This document shows positions 1 through 10,659 of a DNA stretch of 64,000 bases, piece by piece. Under the pieces are notes generated by a model that was not told the origin of the DNA, did no database searches, and saw only the letters and a list, made by a program, of their open reading frames with translations. The translations under genes were made by a program, and so were the position numbers. The DNA comes from Gerris lacustris. Its lineage: Eukaryota > Arthropoda > Insecta > Hemiptera > Gerridae. The DNA is taken from contig OX578280.1 of assembly GCA_951217055.1 (NCBI GenBank), positions 49,158,233 through 49,222,232 on the forward strand, in the 5' to 3' direction. Position 1 is the first letter of the stretch. Each line of letters starts with the position of its first letter.

Positions 1-613
1 ACAACCGATATAAATAGGTTCTATTATTAATAGCGTACAAAGAAAAAATACAAAAAAAAAAAATTATTAAAATGCTTCAGTTACCTGCAAACTGTTTATC
101 AATGCTTCAATATTTTGACAAAGCACCTCTTTTTTAGAAGGACTTTTTTTAAGAAAAGTTTAAGTTAAAATCACAGTTTCATACTAGGAACTCTAACATT
201 ATATTTTATTTATCAAAGAAAGAAAAGCTTCAGTGCTACCCACATTCATTATATCGTTTGTAAATGAAAATGAATAGTTTTTTTAAAGAAATCTCGAGCA
301 ACACCTCGTCGATCAAAAGACAACCCCACTGATTTATAACCCGATTACCAAATATTTATGAACCGATGGACTGGAAGAGTAGTAAAATACCTTCTGATCT
401 TAAAATAAAACCGACTGCATTTATAAATAGAAGAAAATTAAACTTGGAAATACCTTAGAAAAATATAATACTTAAAACTTTGTTAATTTAATACTATTTT
501 TCATTGTTTGAGTGTTAAAGTTTCCCAAAAATGGTTAAATGTAATATTAAGGGAAAGGGCGTAGTCTGGTTAGAATTACTTAAATTAGAGTCTTCTGAAG
601 TGTCCTCGTTTTT

Positions 614-688
<75 letters not shown>

Positions 689-727
689 CACCATTTGAGT
701 GAGTGTGCAAGCACAGTATTGTTATTA

Positions 728-809
<82 letters not shown>

Positions 810-1560
810 TAATTGGGATACGAAATAATCCCATAACAAATGAATTTACCTACTTATAGGGGTAATCCTTAGAATGAATCTTATAAGTGAACCTATGAGT
901 ACAAAAGTGTGATAGAATCAAGTTAATAATAATCATTATTTAAATACTAATGATGTAAAAGGTAAATTTGTATTCATACTAGGTACATTCGTGAGGTACC
1001 TGGTAAAACTACCCAATATTCCACATATTATTTTGCTAGGTTTACTTGGGTAGTTTGATCTCTAAAGAAATCCTGTTTTGTTCTTTATTACTGCTAATAA
1101 TTATTAACAACAATAATTAGAATCAGTAACAACTTTTCAGGAAAAGTTAAAAAATATATATTATTTAAGGCATTAAATAATATATATTTATATAAGGGCT
1201 TTATATATCATATTAAATAATATAATACATGTAAGGTCATTTAAGTGATCTTATTCTACAAAAGAATGAAATTAGAAGTAAATTCCAACACAGTAAGTAA
1301 AACAGATATAACAATATTAAACACTGACAGTCAATTTAAAATAATGTAAAACACACAACATATTAATAATTACGAAGGCTATACACTGGTTATCCGAGAG
1401 TTGTCAAAAGAAAGCAAAGGATGCAGTAGAAAGAGAAACCTTTACATATATAGGGGGGGGGGGGTAAACTATCAATTGCCTAATTGAATGGAGATTGTGC
1501 ACATACGAGTATATTGCGTTGAAAATAAACGGTTGTTAAAAAACAAATTTGGAGAAATTT
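1..1560. other. AT-rich intergenic sequence
   Basis: Apart from the TA microsatellites and a G run (about 1453-1462), nothing gene-like is seen. Confidence 0.5.
619..805. repeat. Two (TA)n microsatellites
   Basis: TA runs at about 619-684 and 731-804, separated by 46 unique bases. Open frames through them are artefacts of the dinucleotide. Confidence 0.95.
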
Positions 1561-1790
1561 AATTCAAGGCATTTAGATCAAGCGTTCGAAGCAAAACGAC
1601 AAGGAAATAGATCCAAAAGAGGAAGAAGAAGACCTATTTGGGAAGGCAATGTCAGAACCGCACTTCAAGAGCGAAGAGTAACCTGGAATGAAGCCCCGTG
1701 ACTGGCAGAAGATAGATTCCGATGGATCTATTTGTCAATCCTCAACACTCTACACCATGCGGTACAAGATGACGAGATTAAGTAAGTAAG
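1561..1790 (+). pseudogene. Non-LTR retrotransposon C-terminal remnant
   Basis: Translated in frame, the stretch reads like the C-terminus of LINE polyproteins: SKRGRRRPIWEGNVRTAL, then ERRVTWNEAP, stop, LAEDRFRWIYLSIL. LINEs of the RTE/Jockey/CR1 type end with an RPRTRW..V..DL..RGVTW..A..LA.DR..W pattern. A CGA-to-TGA change interrupts it. The end is marked by a TAAGTAAGTAAG tail (about 1779-1790), typical of LINE 3' ends. 5'-truncated and dead. Confidence 0.65.
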
Positions 1791-1959
1791 AAAGGCAGAG
1801 GTTATGCACAGCCCGTGTTTATATGGTTGGAACAGCATTAGGGGGGGGGGGGGGGGGCAGCAAAATGTTAACTTTTAAAAATTGACATTTTTGTTTCATA
1901 GATTTTATTCAATTGCACTCAAGTATGTTAATTTAGTACCGCTGGTTCTATCCCTACGA

Positions 1960-2330
1960 TAGCCTGAAATATTCTAAAATTATTGACTGCGGGTGCTATA
2001 TTACAATGCCAATCAACGGCAAAACAGTCGGTTCAAGACGGGTGTTTATTGGCCTTCTACAAGGCAGATTTCTATCAGCTCTTTTGTATACGGCAATGGT
2101 CTCTGATCTAGACTCCTATTTTGTCAGAAATATTAAAATATTGTAATATGCCGATGGTATATTTTTTTATGTTATTGCTAATAGCGAAGGAAGTCTCTAA
2201 CGAATTAAACCAAGTGACTATTGCAATTGATTGGGCATCAAATAACGGGTTAACAATTTCTACAGGTAAATCACATGTTTGTCCTTTTACACGCAAACAA
2301 AAGAATCCCCGCAAATAATTCCCCGAGATG
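1960..2330 (+). pseudogene. Reverse-transcriptase palm-domain remnant (LINE)
   Basis: With frame changes, the plus strand gives FIGLLQGRFLSALLYTAMVSDLD, then ILQYADGIFF (the YADD catalytic box, decayed to YADG), then ELNQVTIAIDWASNNGLTIS and KSHVCPFTRKQKNPR. The order LPQGSPLSP-like, YADD and W..NGL.IS..K is that of Jockey/CR1-type reverse transcriptases. At least one frameshift lies near 2145. No intact frame remains. Confidence 0.65.
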
Positions 2331-2857
2331 TTACTTATCTCAGTCAATCTCCACTTACAAGCATATATTCTAATAAATTATTTATTAAATTTAATTATAT
2401 TCTAAATTAATCCAAGTATGTACATAAATTAACAACCCAATAAGCAGTTGCAAATATACTCGTAATATGGCTGTAGGGTTTCACTGACCAATGTTAAAAA
2501 AATAAAAATAAAAATATTGTTAATTTTTTTAAAGGTTAACATTTTGCTGGTTATCACTCAAATATACTGTTCTAATCTACATACTACATAAGCACAGGCT
2601 GTGCAGAATCTCCGCTCAATTGGGCACTTTCTAGGTGACCCCCAAAGACCTTGAATATTTTTAATTAAATTTAAGAAATCAAATATTAAATACATTATTA
2701 ATAACAATTACCAATTTTTAATAAGATATAATGCTAGAGTGTTTCTCTTACAGAATGGGTTAGTATCGGTATTTGAGGATACTATAAACTGTAACTCAAT
2801 TATTCAGTGCTGGTTTAGTAGAATAATGTTATTCTTAAATAATTTTTCTCCCAGCTT

Positions 2858-3296
2858 ACCAAAGGTAACGGAAGCCACGTAATTGTTTGAATAACGAAAA
2901 TGTTGTGTCTCCAATTTCAAAAATTACAAGACAGAAATCCGATTCAGACATCAGGGAACATTTTTGGTTCCGTGGCTGACAGTCGGTCTGTCTATAGGTC
3001 TGTATGTCTGTCGGACTGTCGCTGAAATTTGCTAATATCTTAATAGCTAATCGTCAGAGTTTAATGAAATTCGTATGGTAGGGCATAATTCAACCGTCTT
3101 TTTAACTTTTGCAAAATTGATACTTTTAATTCATTTAAAAAAAAAAAATCAACAAATATGACATATATTAAAAACGGGGGAAACAATTAAATAAATTAGG
3201 CAATAATGGCTTGTAAAAATATGAAATCAATTAAATAACCTGCTTGTATACGAGGAAGCTATGTGCCACTCTAACTGGCAGTCTATTTTAATACAT
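2858..3296 (+). repeat. Dispersed repeat family A, copy 1
   Basis: TTTCAAAAATTACAAGACAG, CAGACATCAGGGAACATTTT, TCTGTCTG-rich stretch, and GAGGAAGCTATGTGCCAC at the far end. The same block order occurs at 13.6 kb. Non-coding, with many short poly-A runs. Confidence 0.6.
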
Positions 3297-4124
3297 TATA
3301 AGATGTAGCAGAGGAGTAAAAATATCTATTGTTTTTCATATAATATAATTATTTAAAGCATATCTTTCACACACAGTTTCATTTTTTTTTTCTACATAAC
3401 TCCGCTATCTTTCTAATAATACATTGATGCATAGGAGTAAAAAGGCGACAGACAACGAAAAACCATTCAATATACAAGTTGAAAACACAAATCTATATGA
3501 CAGTTGTGGCTAGAGACTTAATAACTAATAAAGAAAAAGAAAAGGAGAAGATGAAATCACCATAAACAATTTTCTATTTTAAGATGAAGTGGGCAGAAGA
3601 AAAGTGGTTGTTATAGACTATGGAAAATTTGACAAACGTCACTAGTTTATTAAAAGACTCGAGGAGATGAAGTTGTTATAACTGGAAATAAGGCGGTCGG
3701 ATTGAGGAGTGTAAAATCAGCAGAAAGACTTATGGACTGCTATAAAATCAACCATAAACATTCGTTGAGATTTTCAGTCTAACCTATTTATAGCTTTGGC
3801 ACGATTGTTTAAAAATTCTTCAAAACATTTAACAAAAAGTAATGTTTTGTTGCATTCATTACATCCCTTACTTTTATCCTTAAAAGTAAAAGCATATAAA
3901 CAGTATATATGTACTTTAAATTAGAATAAATTAATAATAGATATTTCTATCCTGACTGACTATACGAAACGCAATGATAATATAGTTTTATTTTATACAA
4001 TTATATTACACCGTAAAAATTACAAAACATTAAAAAGATTGATAGCACAAATGGAAGAGATATCAATGAAATAATTAAAAACTGGAAAGGCTCTCCACAG
4101 AATCGTGTTCATTTTACAGAACTA

Positions 4125-4152
4125 GCTTTCGGCCTCTCGGCCATTATCAGTG
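4125..4152 (-). ncRNA. Hammerhead-ribozyme-like core with perfect stem II
   Basis: On the minus strand: CACTGATAAT, then GGCC-GAGA-GGCC, then GAAAGC. Stem II is a perfect 4-bp hairpin with a GAGA loop, and GAAA follows directly. The first box reads CTGATAA instead of CTGATGA, which should weaken catalysis. The downstream flank (GTGGAGAG and TTTTTAATT) parallels the flank of the copy at 36176. Confidence 0.35.
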
Positions 4153-4289
4153 CCGGTAAAAGGTAAAGGAAACCCCGACGTTAAGTCACACGAAAGACAA
4201 AAAACCGGACTCCTTTTACAACCATTTTTTGTCAAAATATTTAATTTTACCCCCATTCTTAAATCCTGTCAAAATTGTTTTGATTTATT

Positions 4290-4660
4290 TCATGAATTAA
4301 ATTAAAGTATCAATTAAGCAAAATTTATAAATCGTAGATGGTTGAAATTAATCTGGGGGCAAACCATCCAAATTCCATAAAAATCAGATAAGTACTTTTG
4401 AAGATGTATGCGCATGTAGAAGAGAAACAAAAAGGTGTAGAAGGCTGACACTTATATGGGACCAGCAATTGGCTAATTATGACGTATTATTCCAATTTCA
4501 TTAACGTCGGACAAGTAGTTTTTTAGATACGTATTTCTCAAAAATTGAGCGACAGACCGACAGATCGACAATCTGACAGACACACGGAACAAAAATATTC
4601 TTAGATGTCTGAAGGGGATTTCTGTCTTGGAATTTTTATTGGAAGCAAAAATGTAGCTAT
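4290..4660 (-). repeat. Dispersed repeat family A, copy 2 (inverted)
   Basis: Contains ACAGACCGACAGATCGACAA, GACAGACACACGGAACAAAA, ATATTCTTAGATGTCTGAAG and TTTCTGTCTTGGAATTTTTA, the reverse of copy 1, plus an ACCATCCAAATTCCATAAAA block matching copy 3 in reverse. Confidence 0.5.
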
Positions 4661-5264
4661 CGCTTATAAGCGATATAAATACGTCCAGCTATTCAAATTT
4701 ATTCACAGCAGTTGTGTATAACTATGCAGTTTTTAATATGAATTGAACTTGTTTTTTGTTGAAATATATATTTTTTGTTGCAGATTTATACTTCCGAAGA
4801 TTAGCTTTATAAATTATAGGAACAAGTTAACGAGACGATTGAGTACTGTTAATAAAACTACTATAAAATTTAACAGCACGAAATTAAATCCAAGGTTAAA
4901 ATAATACAGGTACCTTGGACTAATAGGAGACAAGCTATAATTAAAAGTTAAATATGTGTTTACATTATTTTTAATTTCTAAGGTAGTAAAGATGATATTG
5001 TTTTGCAATATTGATTGTTTGTTGAACATTCCTTTTATCTTTGTTTCTTTAAAGTTACATTACAAAAAGATGTATTATCACTTTAGGAGATTTCTATCCA
5101 TGAAATTAAATTTTCCAGAGATTTTGATAAAGAAGTCGAGAGTATATGGTCACAAAACTTCAAGAGTTCAGTTTACCAGGTGTGAATATGTATAAATGAA
5201 ATTACGAAACAATAAAACGCTTAACTATAATACATACTTAATTTATATATTATTACATTTAGTG

Positions 5265-5690
5265 GGTTTGATAATCATTTAGTTATCAAGTAATTATTGT
5301 TGGGGATTAGATCATGTGGTATTAAAGATTAGCAATATGAGATGTGGTCCCTGTGGTGAAGAAAATTTAATTTGTTTCTCTCCCTTAAAGTTTCTTCTGA
5401 AAAAAAATAAGCTAGTCATATAATTTTCTAAGGCATATATTTGTAACTGGCATGTATTTGTAACGGAATACACTTTATTTTATGTTAACTTATTGATAAT
5501 CATTAAGTTATTAAGTAATTATTGTTGGGGATTAGATCATTTGCCATTAAAGATAAGCATTACGCGGTTCGATCCCTGTGGCGAAGAAAATTTAATTTGT
5601 TTCTTTCTCTTAAACCTAGTACTTTTATTTCTTAAGGCATATATTTGTAACTGACTACACTTTTTTTATTTTATATTATTTTTTTATTTA
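5265..5690 (+). repeat. Tandem duplication of about 222 bp with a Pol III B-box-like site
   Basis: AAGTAATTATTGTTGGGGAT through GAAGAAAATTTAATTTGTTT occurs at about 5288 and again at about 5511, followed in both by AAGGCATATATTTGTAACTG. The second copy has GGTTCGATCCC at 5566-5576, a perfect tRNA-type B box; the first has lost it. Possibly two copies of a SINE-like unit. Confidence 0.6.
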
Positions 5691-5699
5691 TCAAAAAAA

Positions 5700-8220
5700 A
5701 ATTAATAAAAAGAAAATAAAGAATGTTTGATAAAAAAAAAAAAAAAATGTTGATGAAGAATAATGACAGAGATTCTAAGACTTATAGTTAAGTTTGTTTC
5801 TTGTTTACAACAACTACATTCCTTTCTATGAATACAGTTTCCCATTAGCAGGTTCCAAGTAGTGAATGAAAGACCTCCGCATCCATTCGTAAATATCTGG
5901 CCGTGCACTCAATTAAAATTAGACGATAGAGTTTGGAGGTGTAGTTTGGTATATATCCCTGCCTAGTATCAATCTGGCAAGCTCTTGTAAACAATTCACC
6001 TGACATTTCTCACTCCTATACTATCTGTGTCCTATAGACATCGAGTTCCACTTTGTGTACGTTATTTCCATCGATGTATATTCTCTCTTCTATCTCGAAA
6101 TGATTTGAGAAGAGTTAAGTCGGAATTATTGAAAAAAAAGAACAAAAAAAAAAAAAACAGAAATATTACGTCACTGAAAACGGCGTAACAGGAAGACGTC
6201 ATATTAGTTTCTTACCAGATTATTGTAGATTATCAAAAGAAATCTGGTTTTATATAGTTTAATATGGGATACTATTCCTCTAAAAAGAAACAACTATACT
6301 TATTACGTATCATAGAAAATCAGTGTACAGCATTAAGGGTAAAGAGTAGGTACATGAATAGAATAATCAATAAATATGATTTTTGTCGATAATATGCAAT
6401 ATATTAGAAACAACTATTAAGAAAGACAGGTGTGAGCGTATAGAATATGATCACTATCTGCCATATAATATATAGTCTGAGTTAGGTAATTTAAAACTCC
6501 TCCGTCTCTTTGCAAGTGTATTTACCCCCTCATGTGTGCTTTGTCCACATCTCAACAAGTAAAAATGTGTTAACAAAAATTTCACCTGATTCAACTAATT
6601 TTAAAGGAAAAATAGTTATGAATTACGGAAGGAAACTTCATTAATTCTTTCATTAGTGCAAGGGAAAGGGTTGGGCCATAGAAGATTAAAGGCCACCTTA
6701 ATTAACTCTTTAAACAGCGTTTGTGACGACATTTGGTCTCTTCCCGTCCAAACCAGGTCTGCGTAATAAATCATTAATTAGGTGACCGGAAGCCGGAGTT
6801 AAAATATGGATGATATATTTGTAGAGAGTTCCTTTCTATCTTATAGTTGATATAAACTTTTCTACGTATAAATAGTATGTTAAAATTATTATAGAATTAA
6901 GATGAGATACCTTTTCCATTCATGTATAACAGAATAAGCTATATGATAGCTTTCAATTTCTTGTTAAATACTTGGCACAGAATGTAAAGCTTTCCGTCTT
7001 GAATTAGAACACAATGCGCTCATGATTTTCTTGAAACATCTTCAGTAAGGAGCCTTAGCCCTCATTTGCTTTCTGGAGTAAACTTAGTTTAAAAAATGGA
7101 GCAAGGAGTGACTATATAAAACTAGTGTTTGTGAGTTAGTAAATCAGGCGAAGACACATAGACTGACACCTCCACCGCGTTCAGAGAAATAAACAAACAA
7201 ACAAAGTCAGTCTGACCCTAAAACATAGCTTCTCCGGACACGTGTTCTGCCATCTTGTTTTCTCAAGATGTGTTTAAACACATCGTACGGCAACTGATTA
7301 AAAGAAAACGAGATTTTTTATGTTTCCCGCTATCTACAAGCCTAAAACTATTCTAAGTTTTATTTTGATTACCAACCATCAAAATCAAAGCCGACTCTGA
7401 TAGTTAGGACTTACATGTGTAGGTTTTCTTCAGATCTATTATTTGCTAAAAATGCTTTTAATTAACACAAGCTTTCAAATTTATGTATAATATTACATAA
7501 CATTCGGTATCACATTCATTTATTTATAATATTCTTTTCACTGCATATTCGTTTCTTTTGAACCTACACTTTGGATTGGTACAGCATTTGTGCAAACAGC
7601 TAACGAAGCTAATATTTATAAAAAGACATAAGAAATTAGCCATTTGACACATGTGCATGTGACCTTAGTGTAAAGCATGTGTTGGCTCTCTGAGATACAA
7701 TGATTTTACCTTGTTATATATAAATATGTTATCAAGAGTTATTAAACGACAAAGCATACTAATTTAAGATGACTAGAATTCAAACTGTGTTACATCCACG
7801 CACCATCTTGAAGAACTCATAAGCGTATTTCTACAAGAATATCGTTGGAAAAGATGCGAACCCACTGCCACTGTATAAAAGTAACAGCTGGTGCTAATAG
7901 TTTTTCTTTCTAATAATAACTTCCTTTGATGAGTTCATTTAAACTTTGTTTTATTGATAAGTCAGTGTTTAACAACATGTAGTTGTAGTAAACTGGGTAG
8001 GAGGCAGATCTGTGCCATTTGGATTAGTTTGAGTGAAAAGCTCTCATTACACACACAAAATTTGTGATTTCCCTATGTATAAGGCCAGACGTAACATTTA
8101 AAGATTAAATACATTTACATTAAACACAAAAGACTTAAACAACAATGGATTCATTATTTTTAGTTCAACTAGCTTCAATAATTTCCAAAACTGACTAAAA
8201 TGTTGATGTCCTATTTAGAG
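5700..8220. other. Intergenic or intronic sequence with no recognised feature
   Basis: About 2.5 kb, AT-rich, no splice-supported exon found. If the 13.3-kb exon belongs to a long gene, this is probably intron. A slightly GC-richer stretch at 5790-6070 has no convincing coding frame. Confidence 0.4.
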
Positions 8221-8224
8221 TTAA

Positions 8225-8697
8225 CTAGCTGGATACCCGTGCTTTGCTGCGGAGAGTAATTATAATTAGATAAGTTAATAAACTACCATAAAGAAACATA
8301 TAAATTATTATAACTATAACTATGCGAGAATATCTAGATTCTATCCCTCCTACTTATTTTCCCATCCTCTTTGATAAGCTAATATTCAAATATCCTAACC
8401 CCCCCAAAATGAAAATATGACAACACTGTACATGACAAAAATTATTGTACTCTTAAAGAGCATTTGCATCATGAAGGGTATTGATTACATTGACCCCGTA
8501 ATCATTACTTGTACCGTACCCCTGTGTACCAAAATTTAAATTTCGAAAATTCATGTTGACAGTGATTTTCCCCTTGCTTTGAAGGTAACTAGGCAAATTT
8601 TCATCGAGATCGGACTAATACTGTGGATTTGTATATAGAACATGCACACACACACATATACAAACACACACACACATACGTTGACTTTTTTTTTATA

Positions 8698-8728
<31 letters not shown>

Positions 8729-8740
8729 AGATAGATAACA
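8225..8740 (+). repeat. Dispersed repeat ending in (CA)n, (TA)n and (ATAG)n microsatellites
   Basis: Begins TGGATACCCGTGCTTTGCTG, a sequence type common to arthropod dispersed repeats, and runs into ATCGAGATCGGACTAATACT and then CA, TA and ATAG runs (8642-8735). No coding frame. Confidence 0.5.
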
Positions 8741-9276
8741 TTATTTTTATTTTATTTTTTTTAATTTGGAAGTTAAAATATAAAATCTACTAGAGAATTC
8801 TACCTTCTATTAAGGTAAAACTTTAGATGCCAAATTATTTAAAATAAACGTATAAAAACTGATTTATACCACAAACGGGAAATCATAAACTATTCAAAGA
8901 CATGATTTTATAAGCCAATTACAAGCACATGATTAATTAACTGGTGAACTAACCGGGCAAAACGCCGGAAGTCACTGGAATTTAAGAAATTATTTTTGAA
9001 AAAAACATTCAGATCTTTGGTTTGTGCAATGCGTATTTTTATATTACGATTAAAAAAAAAATTGAATCAAATTAATAGTATTGTATTTGTAGGCTTCACT
9101 TATTGCCCCTGAGCCAAAAAATATTCGTTGCATTTGTTTTTAATGTATCTTCAGTCAGTCGTTCTTCCATTCGCTTTAAATACATTGTTTTCATTTATTA
9201 TAGAATTATCTTTCCACCTCAATAAGAATTCATTAGTTTATTAATTATATACAATATCAAATGAGTAGCCGAATTC

Positions 9277-9775
9277 CAAAAGCAGTTATATCCATAAAAA
9301 TGAAAAAATGAGATATTGGTACCCCTGGATTTGTTTTTTAAAGCTCTACAAGGTTCTGCAGTCAAACAGTTCCAAAAAATGATAAACCTATTAAAATCTA
9401 GATTAAATTATGAGTGCGGTTACAAAAGCAGCTATATGCCTACTGTACTCGAGTACTCGGATTTAAAAGGAGCTATATCCATAACTGATCCAAAAACAGC
9501 TATATCCTATGTACAATGTACACAAAATAGAGTTACTCTGAGTAAGGCTGCAAAATCATCTATATCCTTTTCTTTACACATTTCTATCTTCTTTTAAACA
9601 GAAAAAAATATGATAGAAGAGAAAAAATATTATAGTCCCTACACGGAATAAATAATAGTTTATAACTGCTTAATTTATTGGATATAACTGCTTTTGCTGC
9701 AGCACACCAATCCAACATGACGGTGTTTGGTTGCAAAAGTAGCTATAAGCAAAAAACTGTGACAAAACCAGCTAT
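9277..9775 (+). repeat. Irregularly iterated CAGCTATATCC motif
   Basis: AAAGCAGTTATATCC (about 9280), AAAGCAGCTATATGCC (9425), AAAGGAGCTATATCC (9467), AAAACAGCTATATCC (9491), AAATCATCTATATCC (9550), AAAGTAGCTATAAGC (9736) and AAACCAGCTATGTG (about 9764) occur within 500 bases. A reverse-oriented GGATATAACTGCTTTTGC lies at 9678. Spacing is uneven (about 25-190 bases), so it is not a simple tandem array. An open frame over 9316-9597 translates them as recurring K-x-A/S-IS motifs and is probably not a gene. Confidence 0.6.
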
Positions 9776-9792
9776 GTGATTATGTCTTATGA

Positions 9793-10635
9793 AGCGAAAT
9801 ATCTCCGGAACCATGATAGATAGAAAGATGCGGTTTTCAGGGTTCAAAAATGGTTAAAAAGGCGCTTCCAGGACATATACTGAACATTTTCTGTGTTCAG
9901 CACAAGTGTGTGCAATTTACATATTTAAAAAAAGTTAATAGGAAGCCAACTTTTTAAGACTGGATCAGGATTCTATGGCTAAAAATAAAAGTTTTTTACT
10001 CTTGGAATTTTTTTTGCTCCGTGCATTAGTTTGCCGTCTGGAGCGCCCTGAACGTGCTAAAATTAAATCTTTAAGCCCATTTTAGAGCTTCACTAATGGA
10101 TTTAGGAAAATTCCTAATAATAAAATGACAAAAAATTCTTATTTTTAGCCATAGAATCCAAATCCAATCAAAATTCATACCTTGTATGTAACTGTTTTTA
10201 GCCTTAAAAAATGGTGTTCTGCAGGGCTCATAAAGTGAAAAATATATCAATAATGCATGTTTTTAAAAATGGTTCTGGATTCTATGACTAAAAATAAGAA
10301 TTTTTTGTCTCTTGAATTATTTTCCTAAATCCATTAGTTAAGCTGTAAAATGGACGTAAAGTTTCAATTTTAGCACGTTCAGGGCTCTCCAGACGGCAAA
10401 CTAATGCACGGAGCAAAAAAAATTCCAAGAGTAAAAAACTTTTATTTTTAGCCATAGAATCCAGATCCAGTCTTAAAAAGTTGGCTTCCTATTAATTTTT
10501 TTTAAATATGTAAATTGCACACACTTGTGCTGAACACAGAAAATGTTTAGCATATGTTCTGGAAGCGCCTTTTTAGCCATTATCGAACCCTGAAAACCGC
10601 ATCTTTCTATCTATCATGGTTCCGGAGATATTTCG
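9793..10635. mobile_element. 843-bp foldback element
   Basis: Arms of about 375 bp, GCGAAATATCTCCGGAACCA at the left and its complement at the right, with about 90 bases of unique centre. Matching inner blocks include GAAAACCGCATCTTTCTATC, GCACACACTTGTGCTGAACA and TTTTAGCACGTTCAGGGC. Right of the element is CAGCTAATATGG-type sequence ending in GGGACACCCTG (10650-10663), which has no left counterpart, so the left end looks truncated. No transposase. Confidence 0.85.
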
Positions 10636-10659
10636 CTGTTCCATATTAGCTGGGACACC

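Noticed and set aside
585..839. Open frames of Tyr-Ile repeats on the minus strand
   Set aside because: Pure product of the (TA)n microsatellites.
5702..5908. Cysteine-containing minus-strand frame
   Set aside because: No splice sites in phase and no recognisable domain.
9316..9597. 93-codon frame with recurring KxAIS motifs
   Set aside because: The periodicity is explained by the DNA iteron; no start context or homology.
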